NCBI RefSeq assembly: GCF_001625195.1
Contig: NC_054389.1
Coordinates: forward strand, 8,118,520 to 8,182,519
DNA length: 64,000 bases
Direction of reading: 5' to 3'
Source of the DNA: Drechmeria coniospora
Taxonomy: Eukaryota > Ascomycota > Sordariomycetes > Hypocreales > Ophiocordycipitaceae
The translations under genes were made by a program, and so were the position numbers. How positions within the stretch are numbered: the first letter of the stretch is position 1; each line of letters starts with the position of its first letter. The notes beneath the pieces were generated by a model. The model worked only from the letters and a program-made list of their open reading frames with translations, was not told the origin of the DNA and made no database searches. Below, one piece after another: positions 34,996 to 46,559 of this stretch.

Positions 34996-36589
34996 ATGGG
35001 AGCAAGACGGCTGATACATTCGATTCCAACGTTGCCGTCACGATTGGCCTTTCGTTTCTCTAATGCGGTGACGCGGTCCGTCTCAACATTCCCGCGGCCA
35101 TTCTCTACCGGCTCGCGTTCAACTCCGCCACGGGATTTTCCAACGACCGGATTCGAGTAGATCGATGCATCGGCGAAGATTGAGGAAGAACGGCTTCCTT
35201 TCTTCAAGAGCGATGAATACTATCCCGTGAAGATTGGCGATGTCATCGGCGGCCACTACCAGATCGTGGCGAAGCTCGGTTACGGCACTACCTCGACCGT
35301 CTGGCTCTCGCGTAATCTCAGGTGACTTTGGCATGCTCCCCGTTGACTCCGACGAGCCATGTTTCTGACTCGTATTCTCTCGCCATCAGTGATCAGAAAT
35401 ACTGGGTTATGAAGGTTCACATCAACACGCTGCAGTACAGTCACGAATCCGTCGTCTATGATCATCTAGCCAAGCACACCGAGGATCACCCTGGCAGGAA
35501 ACATGTTCGAGAATTTCACGAGTCCTTCCAGATCAAGGGACCAAATGGCAATCACGAAGTTTTCGTCATGGCACCTCTGGGTATGAGTCTCAAAAGCTTG
35601 CAGGAGCTTCAGAGAAACGGCGTCTTCCAAGAGCTGCTCGTCATCGGTGCTCTGGCCCAAGTCGTCCTTGCCTTGGATTTTCTCCACGAAGCGGGCATCA
35701 CCCATACAGGTGCGCATAGAGCCGTCATGTCTATCCGAGCGAGCGCCGCTGATGGGTGCGCTGGTAGATGTTCACCCCGACAATTTGCTCATTGGCATCG
35801 TCGACGAGTCAATATATTCCAAAATGGAAGAACTCGAAATCCAGAAGCCGTCGCCCCGCAAAGTGGTGGGTGATACCGTCATTTAGGTCTCTCAATACAG
35901 ATGTCCGGCAAAGGTCCCCTCATCCTCTGTGATTTGGGCCAGGCTCGAGTGGGCAGCGAGCAGCGCGGGAACGCAATGCCGCTCCCTTACCGGGCACCCG
36001 AGGTCATCCTCAACATGCCCTGGAGATACAGCGTAGATGCCTGGGGTGCCGGTCTGCTGGTATGGCCCGCCCACCATGCCTCCCACCCCGGTTGCATTCT
36101 CTAATGGACCGCCTTTCACTGGGTCTAGGTCTGGGATCTTCTCCGCGGCGAGAGCCTATTCAAGGTGTACGACCATGAGTCCCAGGAGCTGAACGATGCA
36201 CACCACCTTGCAGCCATCACAGCACTCATCGGTCCACCGCCCCAGGAACTGCTGCAAAGCAGTGAAGAGGCAGGCAAATACTGGCAAGAAGATGGTGGGT
36301 GCCTGTCCATGGCCAGATTCTCTCCACATCGGTCTATCTATACTCGCGCCGTCCTTTTCACCGTCGCTAACACAGCTTAATTCTTGCAGGTGAATGGAAG
36401 GGCCCTGTCCCTCTGCCGCCCAAGAGAGATATTGAATCGCTCGTCAGCGACATGGTAGGAGTGGACAAGGAAAACTTGACCAGCTTTCTGGAGTGCTTCA
36501 TCGCATGGCTTCCCAGCGATCGACTGACCTGCCTGCAAGCTTATTTTCACCCCTGGCTCAAGAACAAAAGGAATTCGATGGCGAAATGA
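34996..36589 (+). pseudogene. SRPK-like protein kinase, disrupted
   Basis: Kinase exons can be followed through five introns: 34996-35321, 35390-35709, 35768-36059 (broken inside), 36129-36294 and 36390-36589. All donors and acceptors keep frame. Recognisable parts are FPTTGFE, the glycine loop KLGYGTTSTVWLSRNL, the ATP-site Lys in YWVMKVH, the catalytic loop HTDVHPDN, the metal-binding DLGQAR, MPLPYRAPEVILNMPW, and the C-terminal KVYDHESQELNDAHHLA and HPWL. The gene is damaged by a TAG at 35158-35160, before the kinase domain, and a second TAG at 35884-35886. A one-base loss between there and 35901 also shifts frame into GPLILCDLGQAR. The family normally reads through these points. A short mitochondrial-like N-terminus precedes the domain. 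Sequencing error is the main alternative. Confidence 0.85.
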
Positions 36590-39458
36590 ACCTTGCACCT
36601 CACTCCCTCCGCAACTGTTGCCATTGTCCTGTATTATGCGCAATGCAGAATGTCTAATCGAATTTCGTACTTTTTCAACAGTTCGGGGTCAACGTTGGAC
36701 GCCTTGGCACATTGGGTATTCATGTTTAGCCATCCATCACATATGGCCATGACTTCGTTTTTAACTAGATATCCCACATGCATTGATATATACCCATGTA
36801 GAATTCATGTCTAGCCAGCCGTAACATCCAAGTCGGCCAATAATGTAAATGTGACTTGACGTGGGAGCTGGATGACATTGTCGGAAGCGAGGAGCGTGGG
36901 AATCGCTCTGGTGACAACCGACCGTATGCTAATTCGTACTTCAGAGCAACGTACTGCGTTCAGAGCAACGTACTGCGAATCGTCCACAAGATGAGAAAGC
37001 AAGCACGTAATACTCCGTCCTATTCTCGTACCAAAAATACCAAAATTGCGCAGTCGATAATCAAGGCCCGCGACCGAATGCGTAATCCATCCAAGGCACC
37101 ATTCGAGCTGCAAGTTGTTCGGTCAAGGGCTGCCTCCGGCCTGTTGTGCAAGTCCATGGGGGATTTACATCTCATTATCCAATAGATACAACCTTACAGT
37201 TACTATACTACGTGCCTTTATGACTTGAACGCATAACGAGGTGTTGTAGGCTGCAACTATGTCAATGGGAGGTTAGGGTTAATACTTGATGGCGTGGCAT
37301 GACATGATCTGAAATGTGAATCCTCCTGCGCTAGAATTTCCCGAACAAGAGTCAACTGGACAATCCCCTGCGAGGGACAATATTCTTCGCCCATCTATCG
37401 CACCGAATCCATTGAGATTCCAATAGAGTTCATTCACCTGGTGTTGGACACCAGCGAGTGATGGGGGCATGAACCATTAAAGGGATACGTCGCTCCGGCT
37501 ACACCATAACTTGGGATGTGTCGATTGCAGATCGTATTTTTTGATCGTGCTATAGGTACCTCATTTACCGCCGACTGGGATTAACGTCGTATTCTGACTA
37601 TTTGCCGAGCTGTCCATTTATCTCGTTTGTCTCTCCTCCATAAAACCAAGTCCATGAAATTGTGAATGAACACCACGTACTACCTGGTAACATCGACAAC
37701 GGTGGCGAGTTAGAGCTAGGGCGCGCTACCTCAACAACATGAGGCTCCTTCAACGAGAAAGCCGGCCTCGTTCGGTTGACAATGTTGATTTTTTTATGGC
37801 GGAAATAACCCCTTCGGTTTACAGGATATACCGTAATAGCCACAGGATCACGCCATCCTTCACTTCAAATTCAGCACGACATTTCGCCGTCGTTGAGCCA
37901 ATGTACAAGTATTTCTCCTTTATTTCGCCATTTTCGTTCCTATGCTTAGCGGTCAGAGTACAATCGACCACAATAGGTTGCTTTTTCTGCAAGACCGTTG
38001 CAGTAACACGACAGACGTGCCGTGCGCGGTCCACGCTCCGCCTAGAGCCGCGAGCACCTCGACTCTGTACGGTGCATCCGCCTAGATTTTGCCATGGCCG
38101 AAGAAGTTTGCCGGTCATGCCAAACGAAGTGCGAATTCACGCATCGGCAGAGGTTCCCCGCGCAAAAGACACTCTCCATCCTAGAGACCCCCGTTTCTCC
38201 CTCGCGTCTGCAGCACAAGATGTCGAGTGCTGTCGAGCCGAACCGCTGGGGACGTCGTTGGCCCATCCTGTCTGGGGAAGTTCGCTCGCTCGTCTCTCGT
38301 TACATGGTTGCGACTGGGTGTCTGAGACATGACATTCCAGCACCCAACGTGGACGGGGTTCGTGGCGCAAGGGGGAGTGCCGGTTGACAGACAGGCAAAA
38401 CGGGGCTTCATGTCTCACCCACCGGCGAGGAGGACATTCGCCATGAAAATGGGCAAAGCCTTGACCGCAAACCAGCAGCTTTCCTTCCTGCTCTGATCAA
38501 GTCGTTGGGGTCCGGTATGCAAGGTGGGAGTTGCCAGCCAGCCACCGCCAGATAGCTGGACCGACGGCAGTCAGGCAGCAGGGTATCGTACCCCTGAAAG
38601 CGCGAATTCGCGCCTCCTTGGCGACAGAGTGCCGCTGCTCTCTTGCTGCGATCCGTTCCCATTGGTAGACGGTCCTCTCTGGCTGAAAAGCGTAGAGGCG
38701 AGCAAGTTGGTGTCCTCGTAGCTGCTCCGAGGCTACGTATCAGAAAGGCTAGCAGGATTCTTTCTTGTCTTAGATGGAAGTCACGGATTCTCCATGCTCA
38801 GGGGTTCGACGGTGCATGGATGCCCGCCTCTGTCTCGCCTCCCCCACGGGATCCCGTCAAGGCCGTCGACATGTCACGGCTGCGGTGCCTCTTGGAGGAC
38901 GCCTCACCGTACGTCGCTGCCTGGTCTCACCACTCGTCTGCTCGGTCCCTCGTCGAGCGTATCGCCGGCCCTGCGTGGATTGGTGAGAAAGCACGACGTT
39001 GGAGGGCCTAACCTTCGATCCCGGCCCAGTTGCCGAGAGACACGACTCCCATCGGCGATAAGGCCTTTCTTCTCCATTGCGTACCATGGACTGATCGATC
39101 TGCGGCGTCGACGACCGCCCCCAGCCGCCGTCATGGGTCCTCTGCCCACCATCTTCTCGTCCATCCATCCACCCCCTCCCTCTCCGAGGCGGCTGTCAGG
39201 TTACCGTCGGCCGCCACCGGCTTCGCCATCACACAGCCGGAAAGGTCGAGGGCGAATATTTTCGGAGTCGGATGCTTCCATGCGAGTGATTCGTCACTTG
39301 GAGATGCCACGCTACGAGAGGAGAGAGCGGTCATGGGGTCCGTCAGGGTTGCGTCCACAACACGAGCACGTCGGCTCTGCTGACCGAGAAGAGGAGAAGC
39401 TCGTATACATCACACGCCGTGGCAACTCTTGCTTCCCATCAGAGCTCGTTTGAAGTGG

Positions 39459-39476
39459 CACACACACACACACACA
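39459..39476. repeat. CA dinucleotide run
   Basis: About nine consecutive CA units followed by ATGTCATATGCACAC. An ordinary microsatellite with no nearby gene. Confidence 0.85.
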
Positions 39477-41835
39477 TGTCATATGCACACAAACCGTTTA
39501 CACACACACCTGTGGCGGAATGCTCTGAGGAGAAACATGCAAGCCATTTCCGGCATTCAGAGCTCCATCTGTCCATCGTGAGACAATAGGCCACGATGAA
39601 CCATGGTCGGCGTATTCGGGAGCCTCCTTTTCTCAACTCGCCACCCTACGTCTCCTGTCCATAATGTTACACTGCATCCGAGGCATATACAGCATGGATA
39701 GGATGACTGACCAAGGTCCGCAACGCCCCCAACGAAGATTTTGCACGGCCTGGCATGCAGAAGCATCACTTGACCCCTACCAGACTATAATGCGGTGGCT
39801 GGGTGGACTCTTCTGGCCTGCTGCTGCAGCTTCTTCGAGGGCGGCAAGTCCTATATCGTCAGTTCCTGCAAAGTTGGTTGCCAGGGCGCTTGGCGTTCCG
39901 CATGAGCTATTCCTTGGGCTTCTTGCACCGCATAGGGAGCTCTGCCGAGAACTTGTTCCAATTTTTGTAGCGAGTGATGCCAAGAGTGAAGAATACCGGA
40001 GCGTGTGCCATACTCCTTGGCCGAGTCAGATTCCCAGTGATTTCAAGCCTTGGTTTCTCGTGTCTGGACGGGGGAGCAAGACAGCTTGCCATGGCTACCG
40101 CTCACCGTCACGTTGCCGATGGCCATCACGTCACGTCGAGAAGGGTCCAGTTTGCTTGCGGCTCGCCCCCGAATCCGTGCATAGGCAATGACCCTGGCAT
40201 CTCAAACTGGTCTTCATTCCGTGGATATCCTCGTCTCGTTTCTAGACGGTCGTTTCGATGAACCCCCCAGCATGCAAGGTTGGTTATGAAAGGACGCGTA
40301 GGGAACGTCGCGGATCCAATCCTTTCGTACTTGGACATGTGGCCTTGTGCTTCTCGGACCGTGCACCCCAGATCATGACGCGGATGTGCAACCAACTCCG
40401 TGGCGATTTCTTCCTTGACAAGGAAAGCGTTGAAACGAGTCACGCTATGGGAGAGCACGTGTCGATAAAGCCTGCTTGACTGTGCGATTGTTCGCGAAGT
40501 ATTCCATACGCTACTTTGGATAGGCACATGCTGACGTGATTTGGACTTGAATGTTGCGACGAGTGCGAGACGCTCTGTTGGCGGGACAAACAAATTATTG
40601 TACGCTATCAAGGCCATGAGCAAAGTCGTCTGCATGTTTTCAGGGACAACATTCGAGGCCAACTCACGGCTCCCTTCAAGGACAGGTTGCTCCGTTGTCC
40701 CTTGAGGACTTCTTACGAGCGTTGAGTGATTCTTCATTCAACCTCCATGGGTCCAAGCAGGCAAGACACGGCCAGACAAGTAGTGTGTTTGGTTTACAAA
40801 CACGCCCCAGCCCTTGGCTCGAAGCTGTAAGCGCATTTTCTTGCTTTTGACATCTCGAGGAGACCGTCTACTTGAGAGTCAGATCACCAGGATGGAAGAT
40901 GGCAGTCGATGGACGTCAGGGCGTGCGAACATGAACGGAGCTAATGCACACGTGCACGCTCGACGAATGAAGCCGGCCTCGTACGGCAGTGATTGAAAAC
41001 CGGGTACAACATGGACACAAGCCCGCGAAAGACGGAGGGGAAGGCCAACTTTGAAAAATCGGCCCTCGTCATCAAGCCAGCAGCACAGCAGCACGGAGCC
41101 GGGTGATGTCAGCAGAACCAGGATCGAATCCCGGGTCGGCGTTTACTCCGGTGAGTCGTGCGTTGGCACGGATGCATGTTCATAGCGTCATCCAAGTCTG
41201 CCCTCAAAACATGGATTAGCAGAGCAGACAGAGGCAAGAGGAGAGGAAAGAAGGCAACGACATGGGCAAGGGGGGATGGCGCGTTTTGAGGACGAATTGT
41301 TTATGTCCAAGGCAACGGCAGGCTCCATATCGTCAGGAAGGACAGAATAGGTAGCAGCAGCACATTGAGGCGGTGAAGGCTCGACTCCAAGGCCCAAGGG
41401 GGTTCGTGTCGAGGGCCGAGTCGGGAGCCTCCAGGCGGCAGGGAGCGAGGAAAAGTCTGGCCGAAGCGTGACGAAGCCGACAGACAGCGATGGCCTAGGC
41501 AAAAGTGGCGGCGCAGCTGGCCGCCGACGGATCACCGGCTGAGCTGGAGCTGACGAAGCGGAGGGCGAATGGAGGATCGAAGCGGCGAGGCGGTGCGGCC
41601 TGGTCGACGGCTCGTCGTCGTGAGGGTTGGCGAGCGTCCTCAGGCCCCCAACCGTCAAGCCGTCAGGTGGGCAGTGAAGGCAGGGAGGCAAGGTGGCGGC
41701 AGGGGAAGGATGGATAGGCCAGGAGAGGGAAGGAGAGGAGGACAAGTCACGGCGGCAGGGAAAGGGCAGTCCGCCACTCCGAAAGCCAACAGAGGGCAGG
41801 AACGACGAGTGAAGCGGCCAGGGTGTAGACGAGAT

Positions 41836-41871
41836 AGGCAGGCAGGCAGACAGGCAGGCAGGCAGGCTGGG
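41836..41871. repeat. GGCA tetranucleotide run
   Basis: About eight GGCA units with one GACA variant. A similar run occurs at about 21094-21119. Confidence 0.85.
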
Positions 41872-43014
41872 CGAAGCATGGCCACGCTGAAAGGGAAAGG
41901 GCTGCCGCTGATCAGCCATTGCTCAACGCCGCTCTCCATTTCTTGCGGCGCCTCGGCGAGGCTCGTGCGTAACGATTTGTACTTGTACTCGACAGGGCAC
42001 CATACGAGTAGTACGTGTCGTTGTACTTGTACACCAAACTCCGTACGGGTTCCCTACATGTACGTATACATGTAATAGTTGTATATTGCGCGTGAGCCAT
42101 GACGAAACCGGCGAGGCTGCTGTAATTATTCTTTCTTTTTTCCCTCATGGGAGCAAACATGTATTAATCATAATCGTACGGATGTTGCCATCTCCGTGAT
42201 CAGCGAGAAGGGGATCTCGATCTCCCGTTCAGGGCATGGCTCGACGAGTGAACACGGGACATGTATGGGTTGGGACGCGGAGGGAGCGGCCCGGTCGCCA
42301 GCATTCACCGCTCCGTTGCTCTACCGCTCGTCCACGTACACGCGCATGCAGAGCACGAAAAGGATCAATGTACACGACCGAGTCATTCACACCGTCGACG
42401 CAAGCTCGATGATACGCGCACCTTTCTGTTCGATTCACCGTCGGCGGGGATCGAGGCCGGGCTTGTCCTGATGCGTGATCCGTCGTGATGCTCCCCTGCT
42501 GCGGCATACCATGAACATGGCAGCACGTACGGAGCACGCAGAGCAAGGACATAGGCCCAGCCAATCCCTATGCTGCATCGACCGGAACGAGAGATGGCAG
42601 ACGAGGCAGGAGGCGGATGCAGGGATGCGCAGGCAGCCTCGTCGTACGCTCCCCTCACCCCCGTCAAAGACGAGAGTGGCGACTGGCTCGAAGCACTCAA
42701 CCATGACGGTGCCGCAGAGGTTCCGTTCGCTGCATCAAGTACATGCTCCGCGGCGACATGCCAGCCGCAAGCCCTTTGTGCCCATCATGCAGTGAGCGGC
42801 ACGGAGTGCCTACATACTGCGCAGGTTGGGGGTGCGCCGACGACGCCTGCCGCGATGCCTCCTGCGCTCGTGAGCGAGCCCACGTGGCCCGGATGGCTAG
42901 CCTCCCGCGATCGGTCCATGAGCGACCATCGAGACGGCCAGATGGCGGCCAGCCTGTGCTGCGACGGCCCATATCGGCACCCTACGCCACTGTGCAGGCA
43001 CACCTAGGAGCGAC

Positions 43015-43060
43015 GAGCACGAGCACGAGCACGAGCACGAGACGAGCACGAGCACGAGCT
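43015..43060. repeat. GAGCAC hexamer run
   Basis: Six to seven GAGCAC units in two blocks separated by GAGACGAGCAC. No gene context. Confidence 0.85.
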
Positions 43061-43811
43061 CCGTTTCAACCGCTGTTCGGGAGACGGGAGGACGAAGAAG
43101 TCTGCGAGACGAGCGACGAGAAGCGCAGACGTCGAGGCGGAACACAAGGCGCAGGCGATGACGGTCACCGTCGAGCCGGTCGCCGAACTCGCGTCTCCTC
43201 GCCGAACTGGGTTCACCCCCCCCCCCTCTCCTCCCCCCTCCCCGTTTCCTCCCCTCGTGCCCCTCGTCTCCGGTTTCCTTTGGTCCACTCATGCTCGCCC
43301 CTCGCCCTCCCTCACGCTCCTCATCCTTGCGCCTCCAAGTGACGGCATCACGGCCGCGAGCGATGGCCGCCGAGATGAGCATCGCCGAGACGGTCGACAC
43401 TCGATGGCTGTCGGTACGAGGCTGAGCGTCCTGGTCCTCGCTCTCGTACAGAAACGGCAAGACTTTGTCCCAAACGGGCCACGGCTGGGATGACGGCTGC
43501 GGAAGGCGGCTGCTGATGCTGCGGTGCTGCTGCATTTCGTGCGACGCTGGCCGTGTGCCCCTGCTCCTCCCGTCATCCACGCACGCACGCATGTACATGC
43601 ATGTACGGCAAATCCTGGCACGGATGCATGGGCACAGGTATCAGCAAGTACCCTCGGCATGGAGCATGAGGACTGCTCTGGCGGGCGCGACGACGTCGGT
43701 ACCTGCTACCGTGGCAGCTCAGGTGCATTCTAGGTACCATTACCACGACTTGCTTGTGACGGAGGAGCGACGACGAGTGACGATCAGCGCGCCGCCGACG
43801 ACGACCTAGGC

Positions 43812-43872
43812 CGTCCACCTTGGCTTGTCCACCTTGGCTTGTCCACGTCGACACTGTCCACGTCGACACTGT
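43812..43872. repeat. Two adjacent short duplications
   Basis: A 14-bp unit GTCCACCTTGGCTT occurs twice and is followed directly by a 15-bp unit GTCCACGTCGACACT occurring twice. The units share GTCCAC, so the second probably derives from the first. Confidence 0.85.
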
Positions 43873-44639
43873 CCCCTCGCACTCTCGCAGCGAGGGGAAC
43901 GGTGAGCCTGGGTGACCAGGGGCGCACTCCCGGAACACGTTGCGCTTGGAGCGCTGCCCCGGCTCCTGAGAGTCTCGTACCCCTGGGACGAAGAAGGAAA
44001 AAAACGATGGTGGCGGCCTTCACGTTCCAGCTTGCACCCTGCCTGCCGGGCCGGGACATGCAAAATTGGTTGGCGGAAGTGCCGTGATTGCGTTCAATAG
44101 TGAGGCTGTCTGTAAAATTGTCTACCAGCACATGCAGGCACTGTATTTGTGATGCACAGTATCGGGAGAGAGGAGGAATGGTACCAGGTGCAAGCCCATG
44201 CCCGTACATGAAGTGCGTACGGAATACCACGTACCGAGTACCAGTGATGGTTGTATGAGTAAGAAATCGGGAGTCGGTGCAGGTAATACAGGGCCTGACA
44301 TGCCACCAAGTACCGTACAAAGACCAGTGCATGTATTCCGTACCTACAGTAGCACTCTGTACGGAGTACTCTGTACAACTACATGCAAGCACCGTAAAGC
44401 TGTCATACCTTTGTACAAGTACGGAGTATACGAGGACAAACTGGATCGAAGTACACTGTATTTCCCCCAACTACAGCACATGCTTGCGCGTACGGAGTGC
44501 ACCTAAGCACCTACCTGGTGCCTTTACACACCTCCATATTGCTTCTTCATATTTCGTCCGTTATGCGGTAAGCATCAACGGGAAAGGCAAAAAAATCCAG
44601 CAACCAACGACTCCCGTCGCATCAGCGAGCTAGGAGTAA

Positions 44640-45000
44640 TCTTGTACACCGTCTTCTCGCGGCCAGCCTGCCCAACTGGCTCCGGACTGGTCCTGTCCTG
44701 GCCTGCCCAGGCCTCCTCTGCCCATGCCTGCTGTGCTCTGCTCTGCTCCACCGCCTGCTCTGCCCTGCTATGCACTGGCCTGCTCTGCCCTGCCCCCCCC
44801 CAGGCCTGCTCTGCTCTGCCTAGGCCTGCTTTGCTCTGCCCAGGCCGGCTCTATCCTGCTCAACTACGCCCAGGCCAGCTCTGCTCTGCTCTACCCAAAT
44901 CTGCTCTGCTCTGCACTGCCAAGGTCTTCTCTGCCTTGCTCTGCCCTGGCCTGCTCTTCTCTGCCCTGCCTCGTGCCTCTGGCTGCCCATTTCTTGGTCG
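44640..45000. repeat. CTGCTCTGCC-type low-complexity tract
   Basis: About 350 bp made largely of imperfect CTGCTCTGCC, CAGGCC and CTCTGCC words on the plus strand. It gives long Cys/Ala/Leu/Ser-rich translations on the plus strand and Gln/Arg/Ala/Glu-rich ones on the minus strand. These are simple-repeat artefacts, not a protein family. Confidence 0.85.
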
Positions 45001-45375
45001 CACAGCCGCCGAAGCCGGTGCGCGCCGCTCGCGTACAGGCTCGGTAATCCTTCTTGGATGTCTGCAGGTGCCGTCGGTCGTGCGTGGCTCGTGCCGTCGA
45101 AAGAGGTCGACTGTGCCGCACGAAATCCATGCACGCCCCTCTCTGTTTCCACCCCCACGGTGGTGCCGGTGCGAGCTCTTGGTCTGGGAACGCGTTGCTG
45201 CAGGATCGGGAGTTCACCAGATGCAGCGCCCAACAGGCTGATGGGACAAAAGAGTACGGAGTACAGTATGCATCCTTGAAAAGTCCACAGCCGTCGCTCG
45301 ACATGCCAAATTCGGCATTCAACAGGCCTGTCGTGCGCGGAACCCAGCACGCTGGAGCATCGTCCGTTTGCTGCA

Positions 45376-45395
45376 CCCCCCCCCCCCCCCCCCCC
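45376..45395. repeat. Homopolymer C run (20)
   Basis: Twenty consecutive C bases, 28 bases before the inverted dispersed repeat at 45424. Shorter C runs of 11-15 occur at 43216, 52887, 53331, 55217 and 62037. Confidence 0.9.
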
Positions 45396-45423
45396 GAGAA
45401 TCGAGAGCACTCGTCAAATCACT

Positions 45424-45549
45424 GGACGTGCCACTTGATATCCCGAGGCGCAGGGAGGGAATGGCTGGCTTCGCTCTCGCTCCCTGCGAGGCACAGAAAT
45501 GAATAAACGAGCCAGGGTGAGGGGTTGGCCTTGGGAATCAGGACGCAAG
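45424..45549 (-). repeat. Dispersed repeat, inverted copy A
   Basis: The reverse complement of this 126-bp segment matches 49282-49411 over most positions. Shared blocks include CTTGCGTCCTGATT, GCAGGGAGCGAGAGC, AAGCCAGCCATTCCCTCC and CTGCGCC. No coding frame is conserved between the two. Probably the remnant of a transposed element of unknown type. Confidence 0.8.
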
Positions 45550-46543
45550 CCCGTTGGGCCTGATAATACAAGGTACTTGCAGCAATAGGAAGTCACCAAG
45601 CCTATGCCCGACTGCACTGCTAATATATCCTTAGGTCTTAGCTGGCGTTGTTTCCCTCACGTAGCGCATGCGAGTACATGATACTGTCAAGGCACGCCAC
45701 CATCCACCTACTGCTACTTTTCATCGCCCCTTGATTCGCCCTCGCTCCCCTCTCCGAACGAGGTGAGTTTATCAAAGGACCATTCATCCACTCCTCATCA
45801 TGATCAGCCTCACTCCGCCGAGATGGGAGCGTTGTTCAACCATGTCTAATCCGTACGATAGGAATCGTGAACGAAGCCTCTCTCCACCCAAGTGATTGTA
45901 CCTCGCGAGAGAAGCATTTCCTCACCCAAGGGGCCGCAGGGATGCAAGATTTCACATCAACCAACGCAACGTATACCGCGAGCGAAGCGTTTCCGCGGGT
46001 GCGGTAAGACGGCATCGATGATCAATCAACGCGACATGGAGGACGGCCGATACCTCTCTTTTCTTGCACGCCGGTAGCGGCGGTATAAATGGACAGGTTG
46101 GCTCTCTACTTGCCACTGGCTGCTGGCTGGCTAGTTACCAGCATGGATTCGGAATGGTTTTGCAGCCAATATTATCGCTCCTACCACGACTTCGGCACAG
46201 ACCAGCCAGCAACTGTCGCGGTGCAGTTTCAATGACAGGTTCGAGGCACTGCAGGGTCGTGCATTGACGAAAGAACAAACACAAAGCTGGAGAGGAGATG
46301 AAGGAGATCTACCTTTGCGGGCACCTGTGCCCTTCTTGTCCTCCTTGTCCTGCCTGCCGTGAAACTTCTGTTCGGACCGCTGTGAACCTTCTGCCGGTGC
46401 TGTGTAGGCCAGCCCGTAAACGACGGGAGGACGGGCAATGCCGGCACTTCTGGCGGTACGGGCAGGGCGGACGAGGGCATGTCCCTTGTCAAGTCATCAT
46501 CTCGGATGTCGTCATCAGATTAAATTATTCCACATGTATGGAG

Positions 46544-46559
46544 TACGGAGTACTCCGTA
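46544..46559. repeat. 16-bp GTAC palindrome
   Basis: Perfect palindrome TACGGAGTACTCCGTA. The identical 16 bp occurs at 22400-22415, and a one-mismatch version (TACGGAGTACTCTGTA) is at 44360-44375. Half-sites are scattered through most spacers. Confidence 0.85.

Noticed and set aside
37279..37470. Short minus-strand frame ending GGFTFQIMSCHAIKY that resembles a last exon
   Set aside because: The upstream sequence on that strand is full of stops and no plausible joining exon was found.
40126..40737. 203-codon minus-strand frame with more normal composition
   Set aside because: Considered as a possible lineage-specific gene, but no signal peptide, domain or splice-extended continuation could be supported.
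41100..41150. GGATCGAATCCC resembling a tRNA T-arm
   Set aside because: It lacks the TTC core of the T-loop, and no matching acceptor, D or anticodon stems were found around it.
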